From: Acanthococcus lagerstroemiae
Taxonomy: Eukaryota > Arthropoda > Insecta > Hemiptera > Eriococcidae
Reading direction: 5' to 3'
DNA length: 64,000 nt
NCBI GenBank assembly: GCA_031841125.1
Contig: CM063106.1
Location: forward strand, 38,250,001 to 38,314,000
The translations under genes were made by a program, and so were the position numbers. Below are positions 33,360 to 44,679 of this stretch, piece after piece. Positions within the stretch are counted from its first letter, which is position 1. Each line of letters opens with the position of its first letter. Under the pieces are notes generated by a model that was given only the letters and a program-made list of their open reading frames with translations, was not told the origin of the DNA and did no database searches.

Positions 33360-34390
33360 TAAAAAATTGAAGAGTTTTGATCGAGTTTAGAAATCTTTAC
33401 AGATATCAAATAGTTGGACCTGCTTGGATGTCTGGATGAGTTTGAAGTGAAGCCTAAATGAATCTTAATGATAGAGTGTACAACACTGCGTCCTGCCGGA
33501 AGCCCTTCGGGTTGTACTTTTGTACGGTTTAGACCTTGGAATTATTGGAATTCAACGTGTTTTTTTGCGCTGCATCTACATGCAACACTGACTACAGTGA
33601 GACGAACTGCAGTCCTGCTGGAAGGACAGTGATTTTTCTATTAATTTGTGTAAGTGGTTGGACCGGTAGGACGCAGTGTCCTGCCGGAAGTACGTTGTAC
33701 ACTCTATCATTAAACAGGTTTTAGTCTTGTGAGAGTTTTAATAAATCCGAGATTAGTCTCAGAGACTGCAGGAGTTTCAAGCAAATCTAGGAGAATAACG
33801 AAAAATCTCAATTCGGCATGAAATAGTCTCACTTGTTGAAGAGTCCTCCAATGGAACAGCCCCAAAACATTGATGCTATAAACCAACACCAGCAACCGCA
33901 TTGCACAACCGAATATGGTTAGCTGTATACAAGAGCCTCTCAAAACTATTCTTATAGCGGTGCTGGGCCCAAAGTTGTTAACTTAGAACCTATAAAATCT
34001 GCCGAGTATGCCAAAAGTTGATACCCATACAAAAAGAAGCTAAAAAGTACTTCCTTAAATTTGCCGAGTGACCTCGGTAAGATGAACTGAACATACAATG
34101 GTTCCCTTATCGGTCTCAAGGAGCGGTATCTACTACCTTGTCGATAGTTCACACAGATGATTAAGCAAGTCTGAAATAGTGTTAAAGAATCTTAAATATG
34201 TCTAGCTGAGTCTTGAAGAGTCGCACACATACTTGAAAGAATTAGGAAGAATGTAAAAAATGACTGCCGGTGTCCTAAAAAAGTCTTGACGATTTCTACA
34301 AAAGTTTGAAAGCGTCCTAACCTTCAACTAATTCTAATTTTGCTCAGAGGAATCTTAAACAATTCTAAGATATACTTGAACTTTTTGCTC
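33360..34390 (-). repeat. GACT-motif array, interrupted
   Basis: Array units at about 33360-33465, 33714-33850 and 34160-34390 (AAGAATCTTAAATATGTC, GAGTCTTGAAGAGTCGC). The first gap is a TTAA-flanked MITE. The second gap (33850-34160) is unique DNA with short frames on the minus strand and no recognisable content. Confidence 0.6.
33469..33709. mobile_element. TTAA-flanked MITE, possibly piggyBac-like
   Basis: A 16-bp inverted repeat, TGATAGAGTGTACAAC, bounds a 241-bp segment with TTAA on each side (33465-33468 and 33710-33713). Inside, GTCCTGCCGGAAG occurs near both ends, with a third related copy (GTCCTGCTGGAAGG) in the middle. TTAA target duplication is typical of piggyBac and Kolobok elements; the TIR does not start with the CCC usual in piggyBac, so the superfamily is an inference. 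It is inserted in a GACT array. Confidence 0.72.
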
Positions 34391-36714
34391 TTCGGGCGAA
34401 ACTGGAATTATTCTATGAAACTTATTTTAAAACTAGCCAGAAACGTCAGAACTACCCGTTAGAATAACCACTGCGACAATGGCGCTACCTTGTTATGAGC
34501 GTGGCGAGTGTGGAGTTAAGGTTCCTTCATTGAACGAACACGAGTACAAACAAAAGTAGGTAATGATTTCTTAAATCCCTGGATTTCAGAAGCGTGTAAA
34601 GCTTTGGCTTTTTTTATTTTCGGCGTAAAAATCAAATCCGTTTGACGTTTCTGAGCCGTATACACTTTACACAAAGTGGATGCTCTAAAGTGGAGCTTCT
34701 TCGAATGGACATCTATTGTAATTCGTACACCCGCTTTGAAGGTTTTTCTGATTTTTTTCCCCTTTGAAAACTGGCCAAAATAAACGCGTAAGCAACGTGG
34801 AAGGAAACAGAAAAGGTGTTATTTATTTTCATGTAACGCTTTTAGCGGGAAATAACCAGGTCTTAACGTTAGCATTTCCGTGAAAATTCGACGGACGATT
34901 AAAGTATCTACATCTTGAGAGCATAGTGCGGTCCCTCCCGAAACTGAGAATCTCAAGAGCATCGCTGGAGGGCTGAGATCACACAGTTCGACGGAGAAGC
35001 GTACTAATCCAGCCATTTCTGCCTGTACATTTTCTCTGAAATAATGAAAAACGGTAACCCTGTAGGAGTTCAGCCTGTTTGCGTATAGTCGTGCCCTTTT
35101 TTCCACCTCTTCCAACGTTTTCTTTTTGGTATACGTGCCCACGAACAATGCTTTTAGCTGATACTTTTTCACTCGACGTGATTCTAGTTTGATGCCAGCT
35201 TTGTTTTAATTATAGGTCAGCTCGAACGCAGATCAAATTTAATTATACCCTTAATAACGATTACTCGCGTTATTACCATTGCTTACTCGTATTCGCTATA
35301 TATATATAAAAACTGAAACAGCGGAAGGGCCGCTCGAAATTACCGAAACGAAATAAAAGTAAAACGTGAGGAAGGAATACTCCGTATTTTGGAAAGCGAC
35401 TGCGAGACTGTGACCTGCATACATCATTAACAAATTTCCGGATTAGAATTTCGCATCCTGCCATCCGGAATGTTTTTATATGAAACGTATAGTAGATTAT
35501 GTTTTAGCCCGCAAAAATCAAAACCTGCTTCGTGAAAATCGAAATTTCGCTCGCAAGTGTTCGGAGCCTACATTTTTATATTTCGCCAACATTTGGCGAC
35601 CCTTGAAGCGACCACATGGAAAATCGTAAATTAAATAACGCTCGCCACCGAGAATTGGTGGTGCACGTTCCAGGGGGTAAATTATCTATATTTTCCTCGG
35701 AGATTTTCTTCTCGATAGTCATCATCAGGCCCTAAAACTAAGCGAAGGCTTTGCTGTTCGATGTCAGTGGGACATTGCTAAAGCCTGTTCCTAGTTTACC
35801 CTCCGGTTAGACGTACCGCCAAACAGCCCGGAAAATATGTGATATCGAAATTTCGCCGATGAATATCGGTGTGAAAATCCGCGCCTGTAGTTTTATTACA
35901 TTTGAATATTGCAAGTTCTATTGATAGTCGAAGTAAGAACTATAGGAACTCCGCTTGAATCAGGGATATACTTAGAGAAGAGAAAAAGGGGATGTTCTTA
36001 CAAAAAATCGATTTTGAGTGCGAAATAAGTCATGCATCCCGGGAATCTCGACTTGGGGACTGGCTCTGTGGAACTGGGAAGCGAAGGGATGGCTGCCTGT
36101 CCCCCTTCTGAGCGAATCTCGTCATTCAGAACGATGGAATCCCGGTACTTGAAACAAATTTTAGATCATCGGACTTATCTTACTCGTACTTATTTCGAAA
36201 AATTATCGAGCGAAATGACGATTCCGAGTTGGAAAAAGGAATAGTAAAATTTAAAACCTGAGCAATATTTTTCAATTTTGCTTGCTGGTCTCAACGAATA
36301 ATTTTGGCGCACCCTTCTCCCAACAGTATGAACATATTCAGTCGCAAGTAGGTACAGCTTATTTATTTCAGAAATGTCTGTCAGAAGGTTAGATCGGATT
36401 TTTAGCTGACAAAATTAGGCTCTCTCTCCCTCCCCACAAGAAAATGCTTCGATACGTTCTTGTTCATTTTAGGTTTTTATACAGATGTACTAATGAGACT
36501 TTTTGATTAGTTTCGAGTATTATCTCGTCTATTCTGAAAACTGACAAGTATTTTTGAACTGTATCATAAAATGCGGTTCTTTTAAATAATGCCATTGTCC
36601 CAAAACATGGTAATTCCAGAGATAAACTGAGCAATGGTAAATTAGAATAGTGAAGAAAGTATACAAACGAGAATGTCGGGTGGAGCGTCGAACATGCCGG
36701 GGGGGGGGTCAGTT
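34391..36714. other. No gene supported; CpG-richer unique DNA
   Basis: A 117-codon minus-strand frame (34819-35172) has no recognisable domain. Around 35180-35910 CpG dinucleotides are relatively frequent and repeats are absent, so this could be host unique DNA or regulatory sequence. A 70-codon plus frame at 36032-36244 is also unrecognised. A G-run lies at about 36699. Confidence 0.4.
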
Positions 36715-37880
36715 TTCGCTCAAGTATACCCATGGCAGTAAGATGTCAAACTTTTAAGTATTGCAAATTAATCGACTGCAAACTGCAGCCGCTCAGCACA
36801 GATCAAGATCGATGAGCACATGGCTAGGGGGAATAATAATTTCCATGGAAATGTGGACTACTGGACTGAACTATGAGCATGAAGAGCTAACTTATACTGA
36901 TTGGCTTCACGTAATACACACAACTGAACTGAACTGGAATCAAGTTCAGTGTCGGTCGAAATTAGGATAGGAGGGCCAGCCAATAGACATATCCATGTCA
37001 AAATCTATCCACGTGCGTTGGGAAGCGTTAAAAATGGAAGGTATAGGGTGAGTCTCTCCCCAGAAATTTCAGACTGACATAGGTTGGAGAATTATTGATC
37101 CTCAGTTAAAAAATTTGAGACGGTGAAGACATTTTTGAAGCGGGGCTTCTTTACGCATGTTCGCCGGTTCAGGATGGAGGGTTAAGATAGAAAACGTGGA
37201 ACGAACGCAAACGCGAAACCATACAACGGAAGTGATGTAGTAAGGATCCATCCACATTTAGTGAGATAGACAGCGAAAGAGAGAGAAAGCGCGTACATGA
37301 AACCACACTGCTTCTCATCCAGACCTCCATTATTAGTTTCCTGTCAGATAACATTCAGTACACACACCTACCGACTAATGTAGCAACTCAATGCGGAAGA
37401 CGCTTCGCTTTTGTCTGGTGTTACGTTACACGTTACACATCTTTTTGTTTTTTCTGGTTTTTAGCATTTTATATTTTATATGCTTTTACTACTGAGTATA
37501 CTTGAGGGAAAACCGTAACGGAAAACCAACCCGCTCTTTCGACACAAATTCAAGGGTTGATATTTCCATGGTAATTTGCTTTTCTTCCAGCCATGGGTAT
37601 ACTTGAGCGAAAACCGTAACTCTAGCCATGTGCTCATTGATCTTGATCTTTGCTACCCTCTGGGTGACTACCGTTCTTCTTCTTCTCTCTTCTCATTTCC
37701 AGCTCAATTCAGGTCACAGTTCTTTAGCTCTTTATGGTGACAATTCAGTTCAGTGGTTGACATTTCCATTTTCTTCCAGCCATGGATATACTTGAGCAAA
37801 AACCATAACGCTCCCACAACACGAATTCAGTGATTGACATTTGCTGTGCCCTGCGCGACTACAGTCTGCAGCCGTTTTGT
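36715..37880. repeat. Complex local repeats around GCCATGGGTATACTTGAG
   Basis: The word CCATGG(G/A)TATACTTGAGC plus AAAACCGTAAC-type sequence occurs at about 37591 and 37781, as a partial copy at 37497, and inverted at about 36713-36737. A second word, CTAGCCATGTGCTCAT followed by GATCTTGATC, occurs at 37622 and inverted at about 36800-36832. CAATTCAGTGRTTGACATTT-like sequence is repeated three times. Part of the unit (TTTCCATGGWAATTT, CCAGCCATGGGTATA) recurs at 48500-48560. The source element is unknown. Confidence 0.65.
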
Positions 37881-40250
37881 TGCATTCTTAAGGTACATAT
37901 CTAACGTAAGTTATATTGTCTGGCCCCAGTATCTATTAGCAATGCAGAGAAAAAAAATCCATTAATGCAGTATTATAATGTCTACAAGTATCTTTTCTCG
38001 TCCGAATGTAAGAGGAGGCAAATATACATGAAAGTTGTCAGGATGAGTTGCCTACTTACCCTCTTGAGGGGGTCGTGCGCTGAAACACCCTGTTGGAAGG
38101 GCTGGTGGTTTCCTAGCCAGCAAAACCAAGGAGGAGGGATGGTGCACCAGTTTGAGAAATGCTTGCTCGAAATGGCGCAAACTGACCATAATTTTTTAAC
38201 ATAATATAATGCTTGGAGTTGAATGGGTAGAAGGGGAGAAGCGGAGGTAAATTAACGTGACCTTCCTTCGTAATGATGTTACACGATTCGCTAAAACCGG
38301 CAAGTCCAATAACCTATGCTTACATTGCTATACAGAAGGCTATAGGAATGTACCCTGGTGGAAAAAGATCCGATCGCGATGGATGTGCCAACTACGGGTT
38401 TTTCTTTTCGTTGTAAAAGCGTGCAAGCACATTTTATTTCGGATTGCTTTTTCCTAATGAGAAAGAAACAGAAATAAAAAAGCAAACACGTCGCTCGATG
38501 TGGCTTATTTCGTGCTAGCTGATGCTGGAAACGTCAAGTCTCATTTAAATTTCAGACTATACGGTATCGGTCACCACCTCCACTTCATGCACGCTTTACC
38601 AACAATACATATTACGGTAGCCAGCGGTACATTTTGTTTATAAATGAAAGGGATCAATTCTGTAGGGAAATCAGAATGCGTAACTTTGCAGAAAACACTC
38701 GTTGGTCGCTTTGCATCATAATCCTTTCAGTGAAATAAATTAGCGTCCGAATTTAGGATCTCGAACAGCTTTATTGAACACCTTTTTTTATACTTTGTAC
38801 GTACGATTAACAAGGACCACGAACTACCTTGATGTGTTTTAATAATGAAATGGGACTTTTACGCAAATTTCCATATCGATAGTTTTCACCTGAACGGCTA
38901 ATACGAGCTCGGTGCGTTTTATATAAATTTGTGGGGAATCACCGCGGTTGTCAATCAAATCGGGGAAATGTATCTTGTATACCCATTCTTTTTTTCCCTA
39001 TGTTAATGAAGAGGTACTCTAAAGTGGAAATTTGTAGCCGGGTTGGTAACCTACTCCAAATTTACTTAATTCTGAAGCAAAGAAAGTTTCGAAGATCTTG
39101 AAAAAATTATGTTATTTACTGTCTTACTGGAATGGTGAAAAAATGCGATTCTTGAAAAAGAAGTATCAGTAGCGTTCCTAAGGATATATACGTGTACAGG
39201 TTTGCAACTGCCACATTTGTTCATACAAAAATGAAAACAGAGAGAATAATGAAGTTTTTGATGTCTCAACTTCAGAAATTTCGCAAAAATTCTATGTTAC
39301 TCCTATTTTGAAGATCTTCATGATTTCATCATCTATTTACTTTTAAAGACAAAAGGTGTCTGACCTACGATGAAGGCTTCTTGGGACAATTAAATGTTTG
39401 CTGAAACATTATTATACTCTTTTTCTATGAATTGAAAACCAGATCTACCCTTTTTTCTTCCTCCTCCGAAAAAAACGCCAGCTGATGAAACATAAAAACA
39501 TACGCGACATGCGACATAAAGACGTAAGTCCCTGTCACTTCTCTCTGTACAGGGTATCTCAGCTTAAATTGACTTTCCTGAAACTGGGGTAAAGCAACTT
39601 ATTACGAGTGCGTGTAAGTATAATAGTTCGCCTACTGTACGAATTGAAACAGCGTAATATTTGACAATATGTGTTTCTCAGTTTCAATCGCAAATATTCT
39701 CAAAATAAAAAGGTATGGTTCGCTGGACATGATAGAGAACAGTAGTTATGTTAGCTGTTGAAAAAAAAAAAAAAAATCAAACTCTATCAAGTAATGTAGA
39801 AGTGTAGTTAAAGAATCGATTTCAATAGAAAATGAATGATTTACGAGAATTTGGCCTTCAGCATAGTTTTATTGGTAGATGACTTCTCTAACTGCCCTTT
39901 TTTAAAATACTCGATAGTCAATCCCCCCCCTCTATCTTTCTTACTTAGTTTTGTGGAAAGAAATATTTGATTTCTAATTTATTTTTGTTTAATGATAAGA
40001 GAAATTCCTTCTTTCCTTGATTTTCTGAGATGGTGCATGGCATTCAACGAGTCCTTTAGAGCTCGGTCGAGAGTGGTTGATGAAGATAGTTTTTTGCGAT
40101 TTTCTGTTAGTGGGAGCACCAATCAAAATGAAACTAAATTAATTTTCATCATTTTCTTAATCATATCTGATGAACGTTTTCCACAACAAGTCAAAATTTA
40201 GGCAAGGCCTTTTCCCTTTAGTATTGACCGAACTCCCCCAAGATTTAAAC
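37881..40250. other. No gene seen
   Basis: Frames up to 79 codons on both strands, none recognisable. Homopolymer A-run near 39761-39774. No terminal repeats were found. Confidence 0.5.
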
Positions 40251-40254
40251 GATA

Positions 40255-41721
40255 TGTTAGGAGCAGAAAGTGAAAACGGCCATTGAGCAAAAGAACTGAC
40301 CACGACGCGTTTTGTGCCTTTGATAGCAGTGAAACCGGCCACAACGCATAATGTTGAAGGAAAATGAGTCAGAACGCGTTCTCTTGGGTCAAAAAAGGCA
40401 TAACGCGTTGTGGTAGAACAAATGAAGCGCTGGAACGGATTGTGGAAAGAGAGTATGCCAGAATGCGTTGTGGGAACCAAATAATTATTTTAATGTAAAA
40501 TGATAGAAGTACAGAAAAAAATGAAAACTAATCTGAAAAAACAGTAGAACTAATCTGAGAGAAAAAAAACCATAGAGATTCAAAAACCTGACTACTCATT
40601 CTTACATACTGAGTGTTGTGGCATTCTGCATTTACACTTTTGATCGATGCAATATCTTTCACAAATACAGTGTACGAAACCTGTTGGCTGCCGGACGATA
40701 GTACGGATGCTGACCACAAAGATATTGACGTAGCGGGAATATCAGCGGGAGTAATGAAATCGCTGTCAGCAGCAGTGATTTCATTTCAAGCATATAAAAA
40801 TCAATATTGCCTTCCTTGGTACCCAAAACCTATGCATACTAGAGGAATTCATGTCGACAACAACTGCTAGAACACTTCTAGGGACAAGACGACTTCGGTC
40901 GACATCTGGAAGGCGGATCACAACATTCTGACCAACCACAATCGGTGGAAGTTTAGCATTCGATAACTTAAGCATTCTTTCAGTTTACTCCTGTAGTCCT
41001 TACTTGGCGCCTTCACGCTGACTGTTAATGTCATTCTTTCGTTTGTAAAGACTACAAATGAGTACGTCTTCTGCATATTCGCCACACTGTGCATGAATGC
41101 GTTCATTACCAGACGAACATTTCTTCGGATTGGCCACACTCTTCTCTCAGATTATGCAAAGAACGTCTATTACGGTAACCTCATTGGGCTCTCCTTCATA
41201 ACCACTCACATCACTGTCGTCGGCCGTCGTTGTGTGTTACCAGTAGTGCTTAGAGTTCTTCTTCAGTGCTGATGGAGTCGTACACATCTTCAGTCGTTCA
41301 GTCAATGCCGAGTCTACCAGTCCTATCCTCTGTGCACTTCCGAACATAGCCTCGTACCCACATCCACAAGTAGGGCAAAATTTTTCTTACTGTGGATGAA
41401 TCGAAGGCCTTTTGACCACGTTAACTGTTGATTGTCGCTCATCTATGTGACCCGCATATCACGAATATCCTGGTTAGAACGTTCCACCGAATCCTGGCTC
41501 TATGAGTGTCTAGGTTTTCTGTGCACCAACGCGTTGAAGTTAGTTTCTATGCTCTTCTTTTGTACCACAACGCAATGTACGCGTACTTGAGATTTAATGA
41601 CTTCTATGACGCGTTTTGGTTGCTTTGAATTGACCAGAACGCGATTTGTCTTACATCAGTTGGCACAACGCGTTGTGGTAATTTTTTGCTCAGTGACCGT
41701 TTTCGCGTTCTGCTCCTAACA
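40255..41721. mobile_element. Ginger2/KRBA2-like DNA transposon, 4-bp GATA TSD
   Basis: The ends form a long inverted repeat starting TGTTAGGAGCAGAA and continuing GCGAAAACGG/GTGAAAACGG and TGAGCAAAA (left 40255-40310, right 41665-41721). GATA lies immediately outside on both sides (40251-40254 and 41722-41725). TIRs beginning TGT and 4-bp duplications are characters of Ginger elements. Both subterminal regions carry repeated AACGCGTT words about every 30-60 bases. The minus strand inside encodes the C-terminal part of a KRBA2-like integrase. The element is about 1.5 kb, much shorter than an intact copy. Confidence 0.82.
40780..41160 (-). pseudogene. KRBA2-like / Ginger2 integrase C-terminal relic
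   Basis: On the minus strand, frames joined by shifts read ERIHAQCGEYAED, REGAK, GLQE, ERMLKLSNAKLPP, VGQNVVIRLPDVDRSR and SVLAVV. The order REGAxxGLexQaxxMLxxSNxxxPPxxVGxxVxIPVPDVDRGRxxxxNxLAVV is typical of the C-terminal region of KRBA2-like proteins, which derive from Ginger2/TDD DNA transposons with a retroviral-type DDE integrase. The catalytic core (D, D, E) is not present in the surviving segment and stop codons break the frame, so it is inactive. Confidence 0.78.
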
Positions 41722-41754
41722 GATACAACATCCTCGATACACTTTTATGTTAGC

Positions 41755-42110
41755 ATAGCGCCGACCAGAGAATGCGAAAAATGATTAGAAGTGTGCTCGG
41801 AATAAGGCAGAGAGAAGAAGTGAGTATTAAGAAGTTAATAGAGCAATCAAAACCGTGACATAACTTACAAAATTAAGAAATTGAAATTTGATTATGCGGT
41901 ACACTTCTACATAATGTACAGATCTGATCTAAATTGCTGGGGGAAAAGAGTTCTAGATTAGGTTCCATTACACCATAAAAGGAAGAATGGTAGGCCCCAA
42001 CTAGATGGAGGAATGAAATAATGATAACGGCGGGAATGCTTTGGAGAAGAGCTACGGAAAATCAGAAAAGGTGGAGAAAGGTGAGGGAGACTTAAGTTCA
42101 ACGTTGGGCA
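41755..42110 (+). pseudogene. RTE-like C-terminal fragment
   Basis: Broken frames read MIRSVLGIRQREEVSIKK, then KNGRP, RWRNEIM, TAGMLWRRATENQKRWRKV. GRPxxRWRxEI followed by WxxxAxxxxxWxxV matches the C-terminal end of RTE-like elements seen three more times in this window. No tail or duplication is defined. Confidence 0.6.
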
Positions 42111-42494
42111 GAGTAGGGCACACTACGTTCCCCTTAACTCAGTATAGGCTGTACACGGTAATAATCATCTCATCATATTTCATTTCAGAAAAGCGTGCAA
42201 TGTGTAACGTTAATTGACACATTTCCTATCGTTCATACCCTCGATTTTATCGTTATCTACCGCTTGTTTATTCATTTGATTTCAATGTGCAATTAAAGTT
42301 TCCCCTTATTATTTTAAGATCTACGGATTGGGTAGTAACTTTTTTTTGTGAAATCAACAGTTGATGAGATTTGTTAATCGATGTTTACGTCACTCAAACA
42401 CTTATTTTACTGTATACACGTAGCATAGCGCCCAACTTACATGTAAAATTCTCTACTAGCAAGATCTTTTGAGTAAACACTTTATCATGCGTAG
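42111..42494. other. No gene seen
   Basis: Unique AT-rich stretch between an RTE remnant and a hAT element. Confidence 0.5.
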
Positions 42495-43045
42495 GAATTC
42501 GCCAGTGGCGTGCATTCCTGGCAAGCAAGGTAAGCGCCGCTTACCCTGAAAATTCCCAAGAAAATAAGTTTTCATATACAATATTAACTTCAACTTGTAA
42601 CAAATAAAAGATAATGAAACACTGGGCAAAACAGAGACTGTATTGACGCTTATGCTTAAGTATAGGTATACAATAAATTCACGGGAGATACGTGAGGAGA
42701 CAATGGAACCAGAAGCGTATACTGTTCAGCGATCGGCAATCCTCGTACATATTCGTATAGGCCAGCGAGGTGAGCCCTGGATCTATCGCTTCTTTTCCAT
42801 ACTGCACGGCACATTGCACGACTACCCTCCGCCTGCGCGTAAATTACCAACACAAAAAAATACACTAGCATTTCAACGCGACGAAACCTGTGCATTGGGT
42901 TCCGTTCTAGAAGCGCTTTGAGTCTAGCTTGGCTCGGCTTAGCAACACACAAACGTCTATGTTTTTCAGTGAAACATGATTATGTTCTTCTACTAGTCAA
43001 CGCGTTAGGTGTGAATGCTCTGTTTTATTTGTTGTTGTTGTTTTT

Positions 43046-43408
43046 TTGCCCACAAAATGCGTACTCGAGATCTTATTGAAAACCCGTTTTCGCGATTTAC
43101 TCTTAATGGATGAACAATTAGAAATTATTAATGGTGGTAAGCCTAAACCAGGAGTACCATTTTTAAAAACTGGGCCAAAGAAAGGTAGTTCGATTTTTAC
43201 TAGAAATTTTCACATATCGCAATATGAATACATTTTGTGGTTAACCCATTGTGAAGATGGTGGAAAACTGTTTTGTAAGACATATCTATTATTCGTCACA
43301 GAAAAGGATAAATGCACATGGAAAGACCCTGCACAGGGATACAACAACTTAAATAAGCAATTTAATCAGTGCCCTTTTGTAGTAGCATGTTTCATACTTT
43401 TATTCTGA
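43046..43408 (+). pseudogene. hAT transposase N-terminus (TTF-type zinc finger), truncated
   Basis: The frame reads IINGGKPKPGVPFLKTGPKK, then RNFHISQYEYILWLTHCEDG, KLFCKTYLLF and WKDPAQGYNNL. This follows the pattern GRPxPxLP..., F-x-xxWYxxxxWLxxC, KLFCxxCLLF, WxxxGFxxL of the TTF zinc-finger region in hAT transposases of the ZMYM1-like group. A Cys is replaced in the FCxxC motif (FCKTY) and the upstream residues (ENPFSRFTL) lie in another frame. The DDE catalytic domain and the dimerisation region are missing, deleted or replaced by the nested MITE. Confidence 0.82.
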
Positions 43409-43429
43409 TTCTTAATTTACCTCTATGCT

Positions 43430-43738
43430 CAATGACGTACCAATGGGAGGAGGCAACTTACCCCCCTGTAGGAATTTTTCTCTCAGCAGTTGACAAACTT
43501 TACCATTTCAGTCAAATAGAGTTTAAAAAATCCAACACGTCAAAAGTTTTTTTTTTTTTTTTTTTTTTTGCTTTGATATTTCGAAATTTTGAGTTGAGTT
43601 AGTAGGAAAAATCCAACACGTTAAATTTTTTATTTTTTTTTTTGCTTTGATACTTGGGAATTTTGAGTTGAGTCAGTTGGGACTTTCACAATTTTTACCC
43701 CCCTCCCCCTGCAGGAAAAACTCCTCGGTACATCCCTG
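43430..43738. mobile_element. Nested hAT-type MITE with internal duplication
   Basis: The left edge CAATGACGTACCAATGGGAGG and the reverse complement of the right edge CAGGGATGTACCGAGGAG share GACGTACC/GATGTACC and GAGGAG. TCTATGCT (43422-43429) and TCTACACT (43739-43746) match at six of eight bases. The interior is a tandem pair of about 75-85 bases (AAAAATCCAACACGT, T-run, GCTTTGATA, TTTTGAGTTGAGT) at about 43525-43680, the first with a T28-like run. Confidence 0.62.
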
Positions 43739-43882
43739 TCTACACTTATCGCTTACCTCCTAGAAAAACTCACCGCACGCCATTGGAATTCGCTCGCTTC
43801 AGTTACAATATCGTAAGTTGTAATCCCATTCGTCATGCCTACGTTTGCCTTCTGAACTCGAAGGCAAAGCGAGCGAGTTCTC

Positions 43883-44640
43883 GTGTTCTCTGAATTTCCT
43901 CTTAATCGAGTTTGGCGGAAAATTCAACTCAATGAAACAAAATCCGTAAGGGTGGATTTCGCTCTTCACCCCCACAGATACTCACTGACATTTTTGGATG
44001 GTAAACCTGTTCCTGCTGCCAATTCCGCGCGCTATCTTGGCTTGCACTTGGACTGCAAGCTAAACTGGTACGAGCACATCGTCAGAATGTGCAAGCTTCT
44101 AGACCTAAACTTCTCTAATTTCTTCTGGTTAATTGGGCGCAATTCCTCACTCAGCCTCAGGAATAAACGGCTCATGCATCTATGTCTCCATCTTCCGCCC
44201 AATGTGGTTGTATGGCGCTGAACTGTAGGGCACTGCCAAAAGCTCCAATATTTGCATCATCGACCGCTTCCAGAATAAATACATGCGGGCTGCCTCCAAT
44301 GCACCTTGGTATGTTACCAATATGCAACTCCGCAATGACTTTTCATCTAGATTCAGTTAATGACCAGATTCGGCAACAGGCAAATCGTTACGTTCAACGC
44401 CTCCACGTCCACCCGAATGTAGAAGCTGTTGCTCTATTAGACCCTTCTAATGTGACTCGCCGCCTCCGTCGCCAACACCAGTGGGACCTGATTAATTAAG
44501 TTCGCTTTCTCGCTCATGTTATCGTTAAAATTAGGTTTTCGTTAATTCGATAACCTTTTTATCCACGCGTCTACCTACATTCATAGTCTGTATTGGTAAA
44601 TGTATGCACATTGTACAGTTCCAATAAAAACACTATTTAA
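43883..44640 (+). pseudogene. Jockey-like retrotransposon, 3' part of reverse transcriptase
   Basis: The first frame (43883-44221) reads WRKIQLNETKSVRVDF, YSLTFLDGKPVP, ARYLGLHLDCKLNWYEHI, the thumb-proximal region of Jockey-clade RTs. After a frameshift near 44200 it continues with SRINTCGLPP/KYMRAASNAPWYV, VNDQIRQQANRYVQRLHVHP and RRLRRQHQWDL, which is the Jockey C-terminus. An AATAAAA signal and A-run follow at 44623-44647, giving the 3' end. Endonuclease and catalytic RT are missing, so this is a 5'-truncated copy. Confidence 0.85.
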
Positions 44641-44679
44641 AAAAATATATATATTTCTGGGATTCCTTCCTCCCTTCAT

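Larger units (their letters stand above)
42503..43785 (+). mobile_element. hAT element with TTF zinc-finger transposase remnant
   Basis: The edges are CAGTGGCGTGC on the left and reverse-complement CAATGGCGTGC on the right, typical hAT termini. GAATTCGC flanks the element at 42495-42502 and 43786-43793, a perfect 8-bp duplication. It is 1283 bp, far shorter than an autonomous copy. Inside lie the N-terminal part of a transposase and, near the right end, a nested MITE (43430-43738). Confidence 0.92.

Noticed and set aside
34819..35172. 117-codon minus-strand ORF
   Set aside because: No recognisable domain, no splice context I could defend and no homologous repeat; kept only as a remark in the region entry.
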